Assembly (NCBI GenBank): GCA_030549335.1
Contig: CM060194.1
Coordinates: 65,562,547 to 65,626,546 of the forward strand
Direction of reading: 5' to 3'
Length of the DNA: 64,000 nucleotides
Origin: Pontederia crassipes
Taxonomy: Eukaryota > Streptophyta > Magnoliopsida > Commelinales > Pontederiaceae
The position numbers and the translations under genes are program-made. The notes beneath the pieces were generated by a model. The model was not told the DNA's origin. It searched no databases and was given only the letters and a program-made list of their open reading frames with translations. Below, piece after piece: positions 22,236 through 35,573 of this stretch. Positions within the stretch are counted from its first letter, which is position 1. Each line of letters starts with the position of its first letter.

Positions 22236-23616
22236 TGAGATGTCCCGCACACCAGAGGGTATCCATTTGTATTTGCAACAAAAACAAACATTATAACAAT
22301 GTTTGGATGCAGAACTTGGATCATAATTGATTCAAGTTCTTCCAAACAACAAATAAAAAAATCAATCATAACTTAAGTTCTCATCAAAAGGTCATGTAAT
22401 CCTAAATTCCTACATCCAAGTTCTTGCTACATACAAGAACTCGGATCGTTCGTGCTTGTGAGAATTGATGTTTTGTTTACATGTAGGTCTAAAAGTAGGT
22501 GTGGTCCTACTTTTAGACCTACATGTCATAGTTTAATAATATATATAATATATTATATTATTATTTATTAATATATTATTATAAAACTTGAAAAAAATTA
22601 TTTTATAATATATATTATTTATTTATTAATGCATAATGAACTTATAAAATAATAATTTAATCCAATATTAAATAATATTTATTATACTTTAATTATTATT
22701 CTAGAATAGTAAAATATTATTAATTAATATTTACTATTAATACTATTACTAAACTTTTTTTACATTATCTTAAAGAATAATAAATTATAATATTTTTAAT
22801 AAAAGATTTTTTATATTATAAAAAATAAACTTATTCCTCTATATTTACTTTTTATCCAAATACTCATTAAACTTTTTTATCTAATCAACTTTTTAGTTCT
22901 TCATCATTATATTTTTCATTTGAACACCAAATAAAATTTTTTTTGTCTAATTGATTAGTTCTCAAGAACTAACAAAAAATTAATTTCTTGCATCACACTT
23001 CCTAGGACATCACTCGTGGATCATAGAGCTCTGAATAATAATATTTTCATAATCAAACCGACCGGACTCCTTATCATTGGCCTTTTCTCAGTGTCTCTAT
23101 CTTTTTATGTTTGTTTGTTCATTTAGGACTTTTTTATTTATTTAATTATATTTCAAATATATGTGTGTGTATGTTTTAAGTATAAACCATTATAAAACAT
23201 TAATTTGACTTCGATAAGCAAAATTTTGGTGCACGTAAAAATTGTCCACTCAAAGCATCAATCAATCTTGTAACGTGTATGACATGAGATGATTCATGCA
23301 TGCTACCATTCAAAAATAAATTCAAAACTTCATTTTATATTCTTTTATGAAGTATGTAATTTACTAATTTTGATGGGAGTAAGGGTGTGATCCTATTGCA
23401 CAACATTTGACTTTTAGATAAAGACCTTGCTTGCTAAAAGTAGAGGTTTGATTACAGGATAACGATTAAACTAGAGGATAATGACTTGATTATAATATAG
23501 CAATTAACTATTAAGGGATAATAGATAGCGATTTGTTAAATAAAAATTGTTTAGTAAATATAAGGATTAAATTAGTGTATTAAATAAAAGTATTTAATGG
23601 ATATGCAATCCATTTA
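22236..23616. other. AT-rich intergenic sequence
   Basis: Mostly AT-rich with long runs of ATTATTAATAT-type sequence between 22530 and 22830. Apart from the hairpin at 22479-22526, no gene or classified element is seen. Confidence 0.4.
22479..22526. repeat. Perfect 21-bp inverted repeat with 6-base loop
   Basis: ACATGTAGGTCTAAAAGTAG plus one G (22479-22499) is followed by TGTGGT and then its exact reverse complement (22506-22526). It could form a perfect hairpin as DNA or RNA. The arms are too short for a normal plant miRNA precursor. Confidence 0.9.
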
Positions 23617-24275
23617 AATGGGTAGCAATGTGCTCCCTATGTTGGTTGTTGTTTGATCTTGGATGGAAGGTGGATGCTAAAAAGGCACGGTTTGGTACAC
23701 GAAATCCATCCGGTTCAGCGTCATGATCAATTTGGTTCATGAAATCCATCTGGTTCAATAGTTCGACAATTCATGCCCTTTCTCGATGGTTTCCTTCGCC
23801 TGCTTCACTGAATCAATGCTCACCGAGCGCCGAGTGCGTGTGACATCACTTGCATGAAGTTGCCATCGGCACCTCTCTGCTGAATATGCTCGAGACCATA
23901 TCATATTTCTTTGTATGAACTTGAATATGCCCTAGCCGATCGAATTATGTTGCTCGCTTTCTGCTGCTACACTGACCTACTTTTGCTACAGAAGTTCTTT
24001 TGCTGCCCAATCGGTCTACACTGCTCATGCTCGGATGATCTATACTGCTCAAGTGCTAACTGATTGAGTTTTGTTGTGATTTATAGCCTCATTCTTAAAG
24101 TGTTTTTACTTTTCACAATTCATTACGTTGATTGATGTGGAGAATCTAAGTATACATTTGCACCATTATTTTCATGTATTTTGCACCTACGACATGTTTA
24201 TTTTCACAACAAATGCATGCATGACACCAATTGAACATATTTCATATCTTCTCCACATCAAAACTTATAGAACTG

Positions 24276-25497
24276 AGCACGGTCCGGGTCGACTCGGACC
24301 ACACCGACCCAGTCCGTCGGGAAAAATACCCAGCTCGGGTTATATCCGGCCTAGGACCCAGTTCTATAATACGAATACCCGACGGGTTCCGGGTCAGGAC
24401 TGGGTTCACAGTCTAAAAACCCGACCCGCGACCCGGATAAATATATTCTTTATAATATTTTTTATATCAAATGTTTTGAGAGTGACTCGTTACTCGTGAA
24501 GTCGCGACCCATTAACCCGTAGATTAAAATCCTAAAACTCCTAAATCCTAATGCCTGAGGCCCTGAATCCCTAAGTTTGTTGGATGTGCTTTCGAGTGGC
24601 TGATTAACCCCATTGCGATCTTGTCGTCTTGCTATTGCTGTCGTCGTTGCCGCGCGCTATTATCTCACCGTTGTTGTTGCTGTCATCGTCACGCGCTGGC
24701 GCACTGCCATCTCACTATTGCTGCTATTATCATTATCGTTGTCTTGACATCGCTATTGCCACTACAATCTTGCCATCATGGTCACTGCCAATCTCATCTA
24801 CTGATGTCCTGTTGCCGTCATTCCGCCGCCACCAACCTGAAACATGTCATCATTGCCGCATGTTACTGTCTCGCCGAGGATGTTGTAGTCATCGTCGTCA
24901 CGGGCTGGCGCACTGCAGTCTCGTTGTTGTTGCTACTGTCACCGCACGCTGTTGTCTTGTCATCGTCGTCACCGTCGCTGCAACAATCTTGTCGTCATGG
25001 TCGCTGCCGATGCTCATCTACTGCCGCCATCCCACCGCCACCAACCTGAAATAGGTTCCCTCTCCCTCTCCCTCTTTTTCTCTTTCTCTTGGACCGATCT
25101 CTCCTTCTCTTCTCTCTTTGTGCGAGCAGGGTACTTTTTCTCACAACTAACGACTCTCCCTCTCTTCCTCATTTTCATTGTCAGTGGCGATGATTGCATT
25201 GGTGTTCGATTGCCTGTCGACGCTACTCAAGCCCCTCCTAAATTGTTGATGAATCAACAATGCTGCGATCAGGTACGTGCTTGAACTCATTCCAAGCAAG
25301 ATGTTTCCCGATCGAAACTCGGTCTAATTTTTTTATTTTTTTAGGTTTGACCTGGTCCCGATACTGGCTAGAATCAAGTCCCGTATCGGTCGAGACCGGG
25401 TCCGGTGCCAGGTCAGAAAAATTCTGACCCGACAAAAGTCGGGCCGGATCCGGGTCTACTTAGATCTGGACCTATTCTCGAGTTTGCTCTGCCCTAA
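24276..25497. mobile_element. Nested GC-ended MITE-like insertion inside the 7-kb element
   Basis: The two sides are GC-rich and roughly inverted: GGTCCGGGTCGACTCGG near 24285 and CCGGATCCGGGTCTAC near 25445. They enclose a tandemly repeated GTCGTC-rich block (24615-25053) and a pyrimidine-rich run. The style matches the hAT-type MITE at 16643, but the ends and target duplication could not be fixed. Confidence 0.35.
24615..25053. repeat. Two ~211-bp tandem units rich in GTCGTC/TTGTTG
   Basis: CGCCGCCACCAACCTGAAA-type ends occur at about 24826 and 25037, and TGGCGCACTGC occurs at about 24700 and 24906, defining two diverged units. Long frames on the plus strand arise from this low-complexity composition and are not genes. 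Confidence 0.6.
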
Positions 25498-28400
25498 AAA
25501 CTTATTCACCTATCACTCTTATTTGTTTGCTGCTAAGAATGCTCTCTAAGATAAATGTCATAGGAAGTCGACAAGCTCGGCGGATGGATTAGAGCAGATC
25601 GAATACCACACAATAGTCTCTACATCATGGGAGTCTTTTTGCTTCGAGGCTATAATAAATGTCATCGGATAAACAACAAACATCGCCCTACACATGGGGA
25701 CCAACCAGTTCCCCCACCCACTGAAGTAAGAAAGTTTCTTGGATGAAGAGGACCATGACGACAGACAAAAGGCAAAAGTTGCAGCGACAGTAGGAGTTGA
25801 AGAGGACAAAGTGGAGAGGAGTATACAAAGAGGAGGGAGAGAAGCAGAAAAAGGGGGGGAGATACTTTTTGGATTGGCAAAAATTCCACCATTAGAGGGG
25901 AGAACTAATAGTTAGGAGAATCAGGGAGAACAATGTCTGGTTTGATTGTCATTATGTGGAATGTCTATTCATCCCGAAACTAACTAGCCTTGCTGAGGTC
26001 GGGAGGTGTTTCATGTGTCTGGACCTATGTTCTTTTGTTTGCATTTTATCTTGCTATTTTTATAGTCTGAACTGAATGTCGAGCTTCGCTTTCATTTAGC
26101 TGATGTCTATTATTGATCCTAATTTTATCATATATTTCTTAACCTCATGGATCTATGTATGGATTGAGATTTTGAATTGTCTTCATCTTACACCCTCGAT
26201 CGTATGGATATATTAAGTTCTGCACGATGTACGTAGATAAATTGAGCACTGGTGAGACGATCCCCTGCTTGGTTTCTTTATTTTCCTTGTAGCTAGAGTT
26301 GAGGGGGAGTTCTCGAATCACTATCACCTTGTATCCCCGATCATAGGGATATGTTAGGCTCTACACGATCGTACGAGAAATCGTGCACCAACGATGGTGA
26401 TTCTTAGTCTGGATTCTGTATCACATTTGCAATGGCGATTTTCTATTGTCTAACTTAGACGCCATGCATTTTCAAACCCGAGACTTGAAAGGGACGCTCA
26501 CGCTCTGAGACTTCGGAAATAAACGATCGTAGTGAGTCGGCACTCAGATTTTCATAGACAGGACTGAAGTGCATGCGGGGTTTTGTCCATTTTCTATTTG
26601 TTTTACCCTATTTTTTATTCCGAGAGTATCTGCCCAAGAGGAAAAATCTTTAATCGTCCTCCGTCGTAGGTGACCCTAGAGGGCGTATGACGAAGGAGTT
26701 ATGTCTAAAAAGCTCTTGGTAATCTCAAGCTATATCTTTGGATCGATTTCTCTACCCTCTTAAATAGTCTAAACAACTTCAGTGAAACCTTAGTTCCTTG
26801 CATTCTACCCGGAAGGGTTGTCCGTATTCCATTGAAGCGAGTGTAAGCCGATCGTAGCTGTCTTGCCCTCAATGTATTTCTCTTGAATGTTCGGGCACTA
26901 GTTGTCACAAAGCATTAGCTCAAATTCAGGAAAGGAAAGCTCGATTTATAAATCGGAGCTTCGTATACGAGAGTGACGATTGCACTAGTCTCATAAACAC
27001 CTTCACGTATGCAACACAGACTTTCTGCAAACATGAGAGTGTAGCGGATGGGTCGAGTGTCTTCCATATCAGGCTGACCATATACACACGTAAACGTGCA
27101 TTCAGTCATTTTTACTCGTATCGAACTGAACTAAAGAACCTCACTCCTATAGTAGAAACACCTCCCATAAGTCCTCATCTCACGTTTCTAATTGATTGTC
27201 TTGCACTTTCCAGATCTAACCATAGTTTCTGTGTTATTCTTACATTTTGAAAACAACAAAAACATTCAATCTTCCTTACGTTATAGTGTTATCCTTTTTA
27301 TTCCCATTTTTAGAATTTCATCTTGTTACTGAGTTAGTCTTGAAGAACCTTTTGAAGATTTCGCAGACACTATTCCTTGTGGATCGAATCTCAAGCACTG
27401 TAATGATGTACTGTATACTTACAAATCACATTTTAATACTGTAGATATTATAAATTTTAAAACTTCATTCGACGTCTTTTTCCATGTTCAAGAGCAATAC
27501 ACTAGTGTAAATGGTAGACATATGTCAAGGAAGCTTACACCCCTTATACGTACGAGGCCCCTTTTTACAACTTAGTGCGCCAGTTTCATTTTACATGACA
27601 TTCTCTATATACACACTTTATACGAGGCATTAACCATTTTTTTTACTTTGTAATCTTAGGCTTTGAAGCTGCCTCAGTTGAGTTCAATTGTCTACACCCT
27701 TGAATGAATGCAGACACGATTGGATGCACTTAACTTAATTTATTAAATTTTATTTAAAATTTAAAACAAGTTACTCTTACCTTAAATTTTGTCCCATCTC
27801 TACTGCCACTATAAACTAATTGTGGCAGTGAATGATAAAATGTATTCATATCAATTTCAACCAACTTAACTTTGTGTTTACATAGTATGTTAATTTATTC
27901 TTTAATTGTATTGATACACCTCCTAATTGTCATTTTAAATTGATTGTCGTACATAATTTTTTATTCATTTTAGCATTTCAATAATATTTCCACATTAAAT
28001 TTGGTTCCAAATACCATCAAAATGGAAGGTATTGAAATTGATAATACGAACAAGGAGTTGCACGACCAAGACAATATTGAAGAAGTGAATGCTGAAAATG
28101 TGAGTAGTTGTCCTCCATTGTGATGTTCGCCATTCAACTGTCGTTTTCAGTTGTGCCATTGAACAAATGACTCCATTGTACTCAATATCTGATGTTTATG
28201 TATGTATTAAACCTTCAACTATTAAGTTTGAGTTATGACAATGAGTTCAGGACAATAGTATTTGAGTGTTTCTTTGCTTTTCATACTATAATTTCTAAGG
28301 AAAACAATAATTCAATGTTTCTTTACTTACAATGCCACATCAAAGTAGTAATATTTGGATGTTTCTTTGCTTTTGGTGAACTTCATAATGTTTTTATGTA

Positions 28401-31382
28401 CATCTATGTGTTTTCTGAGGGTTCCAAATGTTGCGTGATTCTAATGTGTTTTTTTAAATTTTATTTTGGGGCTTTTTATGTACCTCAAAGTAGCAGTATT
28501 CAAATGTTTTTTAGTGTTAGCAAAGTCGGTTGGAAAAACAGCAATAAGCAAAAGGCTTCTGCTTCAAACTTGAAGAGGTTGACATGACTAACAAAAAGTA
28601 GTGTTGCCATGTATGCAATGTAACCATGCTTGCGATAATAATTTGTCTAAAGGTTATGGTATCCAAAGATTGTAGAGACGATAACTTCTTTAAACATAAG
28701 TTGTTTTGCAATGCATCATGAAGCTTATGATAACTTCAAGCAAAACTTATGATAACTTCTTCAAACATCAGGGAACTTATTAGCACGATATTGTTTCTTT
28801 TGCAATGGAGCTTGAAGATGCACTTGGACTGTTGCTACCAAAGATTGCAGCGATGGGGTTTCGAAAAAGAAGCGATGATGTATGATACACAAGAGTTATC
28901 AGATGACACATAATCCAACAAGATCCAACGACAAGTTATCATTCACACCCAAAATGAAAATGATAAATCATGCATAATATTTCATTCAAATTTTAAAGCA
29001 AAAGAAATATATGGCAAAGATAACATCCAACATAATAATCCAACAATGGTTTATACAAAACATATGGCAAAGATAACATTCACATGATTCAAAGGTTTGA
29101 ATCTAACCTTAAATGTATACAACTCATACATTGAAGACCCACATAACTATAAGCACAAGGATTACGCCAAATATATTGCAACATAACTTATTTTCATTCC
29201 TATTATTCCTAGCTTCATCGTAAAATTGATTTGCAACCTCAATCCTATCCCTCTTGCACAATAGTTCATTAATCACATCTATTTATCATGGTTCAAAGGC
29301 GGAATCCATCCATTTAAAGTAGTTGCATTCTTCGTACAAGTTAATAAAATGAGAGCTAGGTTAAATATCATGTAAAGACGATGGGTTATGGACAATCAAC
29401 ATTATATGGAGAAAACTTGCATCATAATAGGAACAATCATAAAATTTGCGATTAGTGTTTTCATTCAATCCATGATATTTTAATTACTACTTCTTTACAA
29501 CAACATTTTGGTAGCTCCATTGTGTACTATGATTTACATGCATAAAAATTACAAGAGATAGTGAAAGTAAGTAACATGTTAGCTAGTGGTAAGTAAAAAT
29601 TACAAGAGACAACAAAAGTAAGTAACATGCTCACAACGAAAAAAGTAATTAAAAGAAGAAAACTAACTATGTTTTCAACATGCTCACTAGTAGTTACATG
29701 TTGTTATCTTTACACAATTATGTTGCATTTATTCAGGAAAAAATATAGGAACAAATTCAAAAAATAAATGTAATTTTCATACAAACCCCATACAATGACT
29801 AACTGAAAAAATTGACACACAAATCTCTTTGATTTATCTCACTTGTAGGTTATGCCAAACAGCAGCAGCTATAAGTGAACTGAAAGATAAAAATAACTAT
29901 ACAACTACTTTACACAAGTTTTGACATCGATTGAAGAAAAACAGTAACAATAATGGAAGGAAAAAATAACTAAAGAAAGGAGCGTTAAACTAATAGTGCA
30001 CGATCGCTCGCTCGCTCGTCTGGGATCGCTCCACAGGCAAGGATCTATACAAAGAGGTGACGAGAAAGGAAGAAATTCCTATGAAAATAAAACATAAAGA
30101 GCGTCGGAAGGAAGAAATCATTTACCTCAAATAGACTTCAGTCGAAGAGATCCTTCAAGGGCAATCATGTTCAATACAACTGTACGAGAGCCACACAACC
30201 ACTCACTCATCTTGGATCTTGCTTACTAGGCAAGGATCTAAACAAAGAGAGGATGAGAGATGATGAAATCTCTAAGAAAATGAAACCCTAACTCTTAGAA
30301 TCCTTTACCAAAAAACTTTAGGTCACGAGATCCTTCAAGGGCGACATTAGGAGATGTAAAGAGTGAGGAGCGACGATGAGGGATCTGCACAGTCAAGGAG
30401 CGATGACGAGAGATCTAGGCTAAAATGAGAGTGTCCCCCCATGCATGAAAAGTTTTGTTGAGGGATTCACACGATGAGAGAGAAAACACATGAGTCCAAT
30501 AATTTAAATATGTCGACACTGAATCGAATGGATTTCGTGAATCAAATCAATCATGGCACTAAACTAGATGGATTTCGTGAATCCAATCGTGCCTTTTAGC
30601 ATCCGCCCTGCATCCAAGATCCAATGACAACCAACGTGAGGAGCACATTGCTACCCATTAATGGGTAGCATAGCCATTATGACAAAAATAGTCACAAAAT
30701 ATAATTTATGATCATTCTTATGCACATCATATTGATAATAATTCATTTATAATAATTTATTCTGCATAGTAATATTTTTTTAAAAAAATATTATTTTAAC
30801 ATAAATATTGATTATTTCAAAATAAAAATCTTATTTGGATTGTAAGTAAAATTAAAGATGTGATATATTAAAATAAAAAATATGACGTTTAATAATTAAA
30901 TATTTTTTCTTAATTTAAAAAATGAGGATATAATAGGAATAAAATAAAATCTCTATTTCTAAACTCTATTCTAAAAAAGTATTTATCAAACACTTATAAT
31001 AATATTTTAATCCCAATAAAATGTTATCCATTATTAAATACTCTATTTTTTTTTTTGCACAATTCAAATAGTGCCAAAGAGATACTGACTTGGATTTTGA
31101 AACTTTTTTTTATTTACCCTTTTATTTTACCAGCTCTGACTCTCTCTCTATAAAAGAAGACATTTATAGCGTTATAATATGAATGCCTTAAGCTGTGATT
31201 AACAAATTAGTTAGTAGGGTTGGTCTGAGAAGGTATGGTTGTTGTTCATGCACTTATTCTCAAATTAATGTCAAGTACGTCGTAAACACATCTCAAATTT
31301 CCATGAATTCATGAAGGAACAGATTCCATCAAGGTCATATTGGTCTTGTTCAAGTTCTCTTGAAGTCACAATATTAAATGAT

Positions 31383-32009
31383 CAAGGTAGTCAAGAGCAG
31401 AATCTTACATAAAATCGAAAAGGATCCATAAGATCAAGGACCGTAAGATCGAATCGAGGATCGTAAGATCTTGTCTATGTATTAAAAATTAATTTAATAT
31501 ATAAAATTATATAAAAATTAATTTTTAAATAAAATTGTAATGATTTATACTATAAATAATGTTAAGTTGAGTACTATCCTACTAAAACTTCCTATAAACA
31601 CTTATATATTACTTATATAATAGTAATTTAGTGACTAACATAATAAAAAAATGACAATTATATGATTAATATGGAATACAATTTCATTAAATAGTTTTTA
31701 ATATACCTATTAAAGTTATTTTTTGAAAAAATATTTTTAAATTTTTAATTATAACCAATCATCTTTTTCTTAATTTTATTTCTTCAAAATTTATGTTGAA
31801 CTTGGTGAAAAATTAAAAGAATTAAAAAAAATAAAAAAATTAAAATGATAGGATCGATAAGATCTTATAATCATACCGATCTTACGATATTACTATTACG
31901 ATTCTATCGATCCTACAAAAATAATTTCAAATTTGAGATCGGAATCGCGAGTCGTAGGATTGTAAGATCATACGATTTTACGATCAAGATCGCGATTTTG
32001 ATAACCTTG
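31383..32009. mobile_element. hAT-like MITE, ~627 bp
   Basis: The left end CAAGGTAGTCAAGAGCAGAA and the right end, reverse-complemented CAAGGTTATCAAAATCGCGA, form imperfect terminal inverted repeats that continue into repeated GATCGTAAGATC-type sequence. Flanks are TAAATGAT (31375-31382) and ATAATGAT (32010-32017), nearly an 8-bp duplication. The core is AT-rich and non-coding. Confidence 0.6.
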
Positions 32010-33717
32010 ATAATGATTCGAACTTGGAGTAGGGCAATATCAATATATGGTACTGTTTAATATGTATGCATGGCATATAAAAATTCGGAAAAATAAGAGC
32101 AAAATAATGAGTCCATTGGAAAAAGATGACCCTCCTACCAGTTTTGTACATATCAAGGATTCCCTTTGTTTCGCTGGGGCTGGAAACTTATGTGACTAAT
32201 TTTGTCTCTCCCCTTAATTTGTCCGAGTATGCGAGAGCGAGATATCAGAATAGTAGTCAAGTTGATTAGCAGGTTAGAACGTCTGATCCCGAAATCATGC
32301 ACGTATATATAGAAGTACCTCTTCTCTCTCACACACCGACAAAGAGTGAGAGAGACCCAATGCATGCATGCAGGAGATATGATCCCAGTAGTCGGCAAAA
32401 TTATGTAGCTACATGATATTTGCGTTACAAGGCACGAAATCATCATTATTCAGCAATAAATTAAGAGAAATGTTATTTATGATAATTATTAACTAAATAT
32501 TTACATAAATCAACTGTTTATTGATCTTGTATAAACCCTAATTAATTCGAACCACCATATTTAAATTTGACGATATATTATATGTTCAGATCATTTAATT
32601 TATTAACTTTTTCCTCTATTTGTCTAGTTAAATCGTAGAGGTACGACATCGAAGTTTCTATTAATAAAAAAAACTAAAGTTATGGGGCAATAAGTTCTCA
32701 TGATATAAAATTTTCCATAGAGAGAAAAATAATTCAAAATATTTAGAGGATTAATTATTAAAAGCGTAGGAATCTTTCTGTAATTGCCACTTGAATCTGA
32801 TATTGTTCTTGCGGTTGTTCCCAAATCCTGATTAATCCAATATATATATATATATATATAATCTTTTTTTATAACTTCTTAGGTTATAAAGTTATTTTTT
32901 ATTTTCATCCATTAAATTATTAATAAAGATGGATACAAAAAGTAAAGAATAATATGCTCATATCATTAAGTGTACTTAAATTTGAAAATCTTAATTATCT
33001 ACATTTTGATTCATCAATTATTACTTTAGTGGAGTTAATTAATTAAGCAGATTACTATAATAATATTCCTAGACGAAGTAATAACGCTGTAGTTGACCAA
33101 TTGTGATGATTTAATTATAACTTATTGCGCAAAATAATAATTGCACGGGAGACATTGATTTTGATTATGTATAAGATCATATGTGGATGAGGACGGATTC
33201 TTTTGAATTGTAATGCGTTTATAAATAAGACCTTATAGAGGACAAAATAACTCATTATTGGGAAGTGGTGGTGCTTTTTTGTTTCCTTCATATAAAATCT
33301 CAAAATTGGACATCAACATATATATCAAGGTTTGATCGTACCCTGCAAGATTTTAAGAAAGTGCGAGAGGCCAGTCTGCTGATCGAGATGCAAATTATCG
33401 AGCCAGTAGCCTCAGTTTCGATTTTTGAAATCATAGCTTAATCATAGAATCTACTTTTTATCCCGACTTCAGGTCCGAATTGGGTATTAAAAAAATTCCA
33501 TAATTTGTTCTACATTCAACAAATTGCACTTTTATCCATCCGCTGGGTTCAGAAATCACTTAATTCAAACAGTGTCATAAGATAAATAAATTCAACTATA
33601 TGACTTAATTTGTTTTAAATTAATTACGATAAAAAAGGTTTTAAAAAACGATAAAAAGGAACTGTCCTCCGGGGGAACATTTGGATTCTGGCGTGGGAAC
33701 ATTTGTTTCAAATTAAT

Positions 33718-33718
<1 letters not shown>

Positions 33719-33805
<87 letters not shown>
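33719..33805. repeat. (TA)n microsatellite, ~87 bp
   Basis: Uninterrupted TA dinucleotides; likely highly variable in length and a possible assembly trouble spot. Confidence 0.95.
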
Positions 33806-33809
<4 letters not shown>

Positions 33810-35023
33810 ATGCATGCTCAACTTGACCTTGTCCTCAAGGTGGATGGAACGTCAACATATATGCATAGCTGAGATGACCAGCTACGTAATCTTCGACCTT
33901 TCATTAATTCTGCAATATTCGTCTCACCAGGAAAATACCAATCATGAGTCATCATCTCAAAATACAAGCCAAAAATTTTTAATATGCATATGCATAATTG
34001 CTATATATTTACATGCATGCCATGATTCCAAGATGGAACATTTCCACCAATAATATCCATACATCGCTATATATATTAGAGGTGCAATTGTACTAAAAAT
34101 TGCCGATTCAATCATTTCATATGGTTATATATGTACGTATGCTATTTTAAAGAAAGAGCACTCAGGTTGGATGTCCACTTAATATTCTCGATTATTGTTG
34201 ACTTTAAAGTATCTCTAATATATGGATTTAAACGTTAGTTGTGAATTTATAGCTTATTCATATTGTATGGATTAATTTTTAATTCTTATATATATCCCGA
34301 TTTATAATACATGGTTATAAATTGCTATAGAAAGTAATACAATTTTTATTTTGTAGATTTGTTTAATTTAAAGAGTTAAAATTTGTCATAATATCCGAAA
34401 TAACAAATCTTAAATTGGACCATTAGAGTTAGGATCCACAAATTTATATCAAAATTTTGCTCTGCATTTTGCAGACATACCTAGAGAATGTGAAAATTTA
34501 AAGCAACAAGGACGTAATTCTCTTAATTACGTGATTGTCCGTATAATGTAGAATATAGAATTTTGACGTGCACATTATTTTGAGTTGATTGGCATTATTT
34601 AGTTGGACCTCTGTCCCTATATTATTATATATCCTTCTCACAACAAATTGGGTAAGGATCTTTCTAATTAGCGTTGCCATCCTTTAATCACACAAATTTG
34701 TCTAGGCGCCTTTGCTTGCCATTCTTGTCCAAAAAAAGACCTATATTAAGCATGGATGCATGATGTCGAAAATTAAAACATGAATCAACTAATCAACCAT
34801 ATGCCATCAACTTTTATTTTAAAGGTTAAACCAAGTGAGCCAATATTATAACCTAGTCAATAACAAAGCTTACACGCACTCGTGAGCTTCTTTAACGTAG
34901 TTAATTAGGAGTAGGTTTCCATGTTCCTCTCTGCCAATGAGCGATAATATTATTATAGTTGGAACAAAGACACCATGAGCAAGTACGTAATTGATATACT
35001 ATAAGATGTGTTTTGACCGAAGA

Positions 35024-35251
35024 ATGATTGATGGCACTGAAACTTTGCTTTTGTTGTTGTTTATTATGTTGGGCAGAACAGTGCAAGCGCACGTAGCTCC
35101 ATCGTATACTATTTCTTTTTGCGATAGTGTTTGGTGTGTGCCTCATCTGCAACCGGCAGCACCACCTCATGCAATCACGTACCCACCAAAAGATCTCCAT
35201 GCACGTTCACCAAACAACAAAACGACTTTAATTGTACAAATCATGGATTAA
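35024..35251 (+). CDS. Possible small secreted peptide ORF, 75 aa (weak)
   Basis: From the ATG at 35024 (an in-frame ATG at 35006 would add six residues), the frame begins MIDGTETLLLLLFIMLGRTV, which looks like a cleavable signal peptide ending near VQA, and continues with two cysteines and a proline-rich stretch (PAAPPHAITYPP). I do not recognise a peptide family. There is no clear TATA box or neighbouring gene, and base composition is only slightly above the surroundings. It may be chance. Confidence 0.2.
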   Translation: MIDGTETLLLLLFIMLGRTVQAHVAPSYTISFCDSVWCVPHLQPAAPPHAITYPPKDLHARSPNNKTTLIVQIMD

Positions 35252-35523
35252 AAAAGGGACTATTTTTATGTCACCAAATTATTATTCCGTGCATGAGTGT
35301 ATGCATATATATTATATGTTATCTGTTGTTCTTTTAATATTTTTTTGCGACCTTGCATTCCAAACAAGGCATACAGAGGGAATTAATTGCATGCATGCGT
35401 TTGCCAAGTAATTAACAAGGAAGGGTACATGTTGTTCACGGGCTCAGAAAACATTCAACTATATTTAATCTTTTAGGGTTTAATTCACCTGATGCATGAA
35501 TTTAATTAACCATTATATATATT

Positions 35524-35524
<1 letters not shown>

Positions 35525-35568
<44 letters not shown>
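35525..35568. repeat. Compound (TA)n(TG)n microsatellite
   Basis: A TA run passes directly into about 15 TG dinucleotides. Confidence 0.9.

Positions 35569-35573
<5 letters not shown>

Larger units (their letters stand above)
23617..30658. mobile_element. Large element bounded by ~140-bp inverted repeats (Mutator-like?)
   Basis: The left border AATGGGTAGCAATGTGCTCC (23617 on) recurs reverse-complemented at the right border (ending 30658), and similarity of roughly 80 percent by eye extends about 140 bases inward through TTGGTTGT, GATCTTGGATG, GGATGCTAAAA and two copies of GAAATCCATC. Such long terminal repeats suggest a Mutator-like element of about 7.0 kb. No matching 9-bp duplication was found, and no transposase domain could be read. 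The interior holds nested MITE-like and tandem-repeat sequence, plus a short possible leader exon at 28023 (MEGIEIDNTNKELHDQ, then a GT donor) without recognisable family. The rest is unclassified and AT-rich. Confidence 0.55.

Noticed and set aside
24621..25284. Three overlapping plus-strand frames rich in Ser, Cys, His and Leu.
   Set aside because: They translate GTCGTC/TTGTTG low-complexity tandem repeats; no domain is present.
28192..28587. 131-codon frame with Phe/Cys-rich segments.
   Set aside because: Internal near-repeats of TTTCTTTGCTTTT and intron-like composition; no family resemblance.
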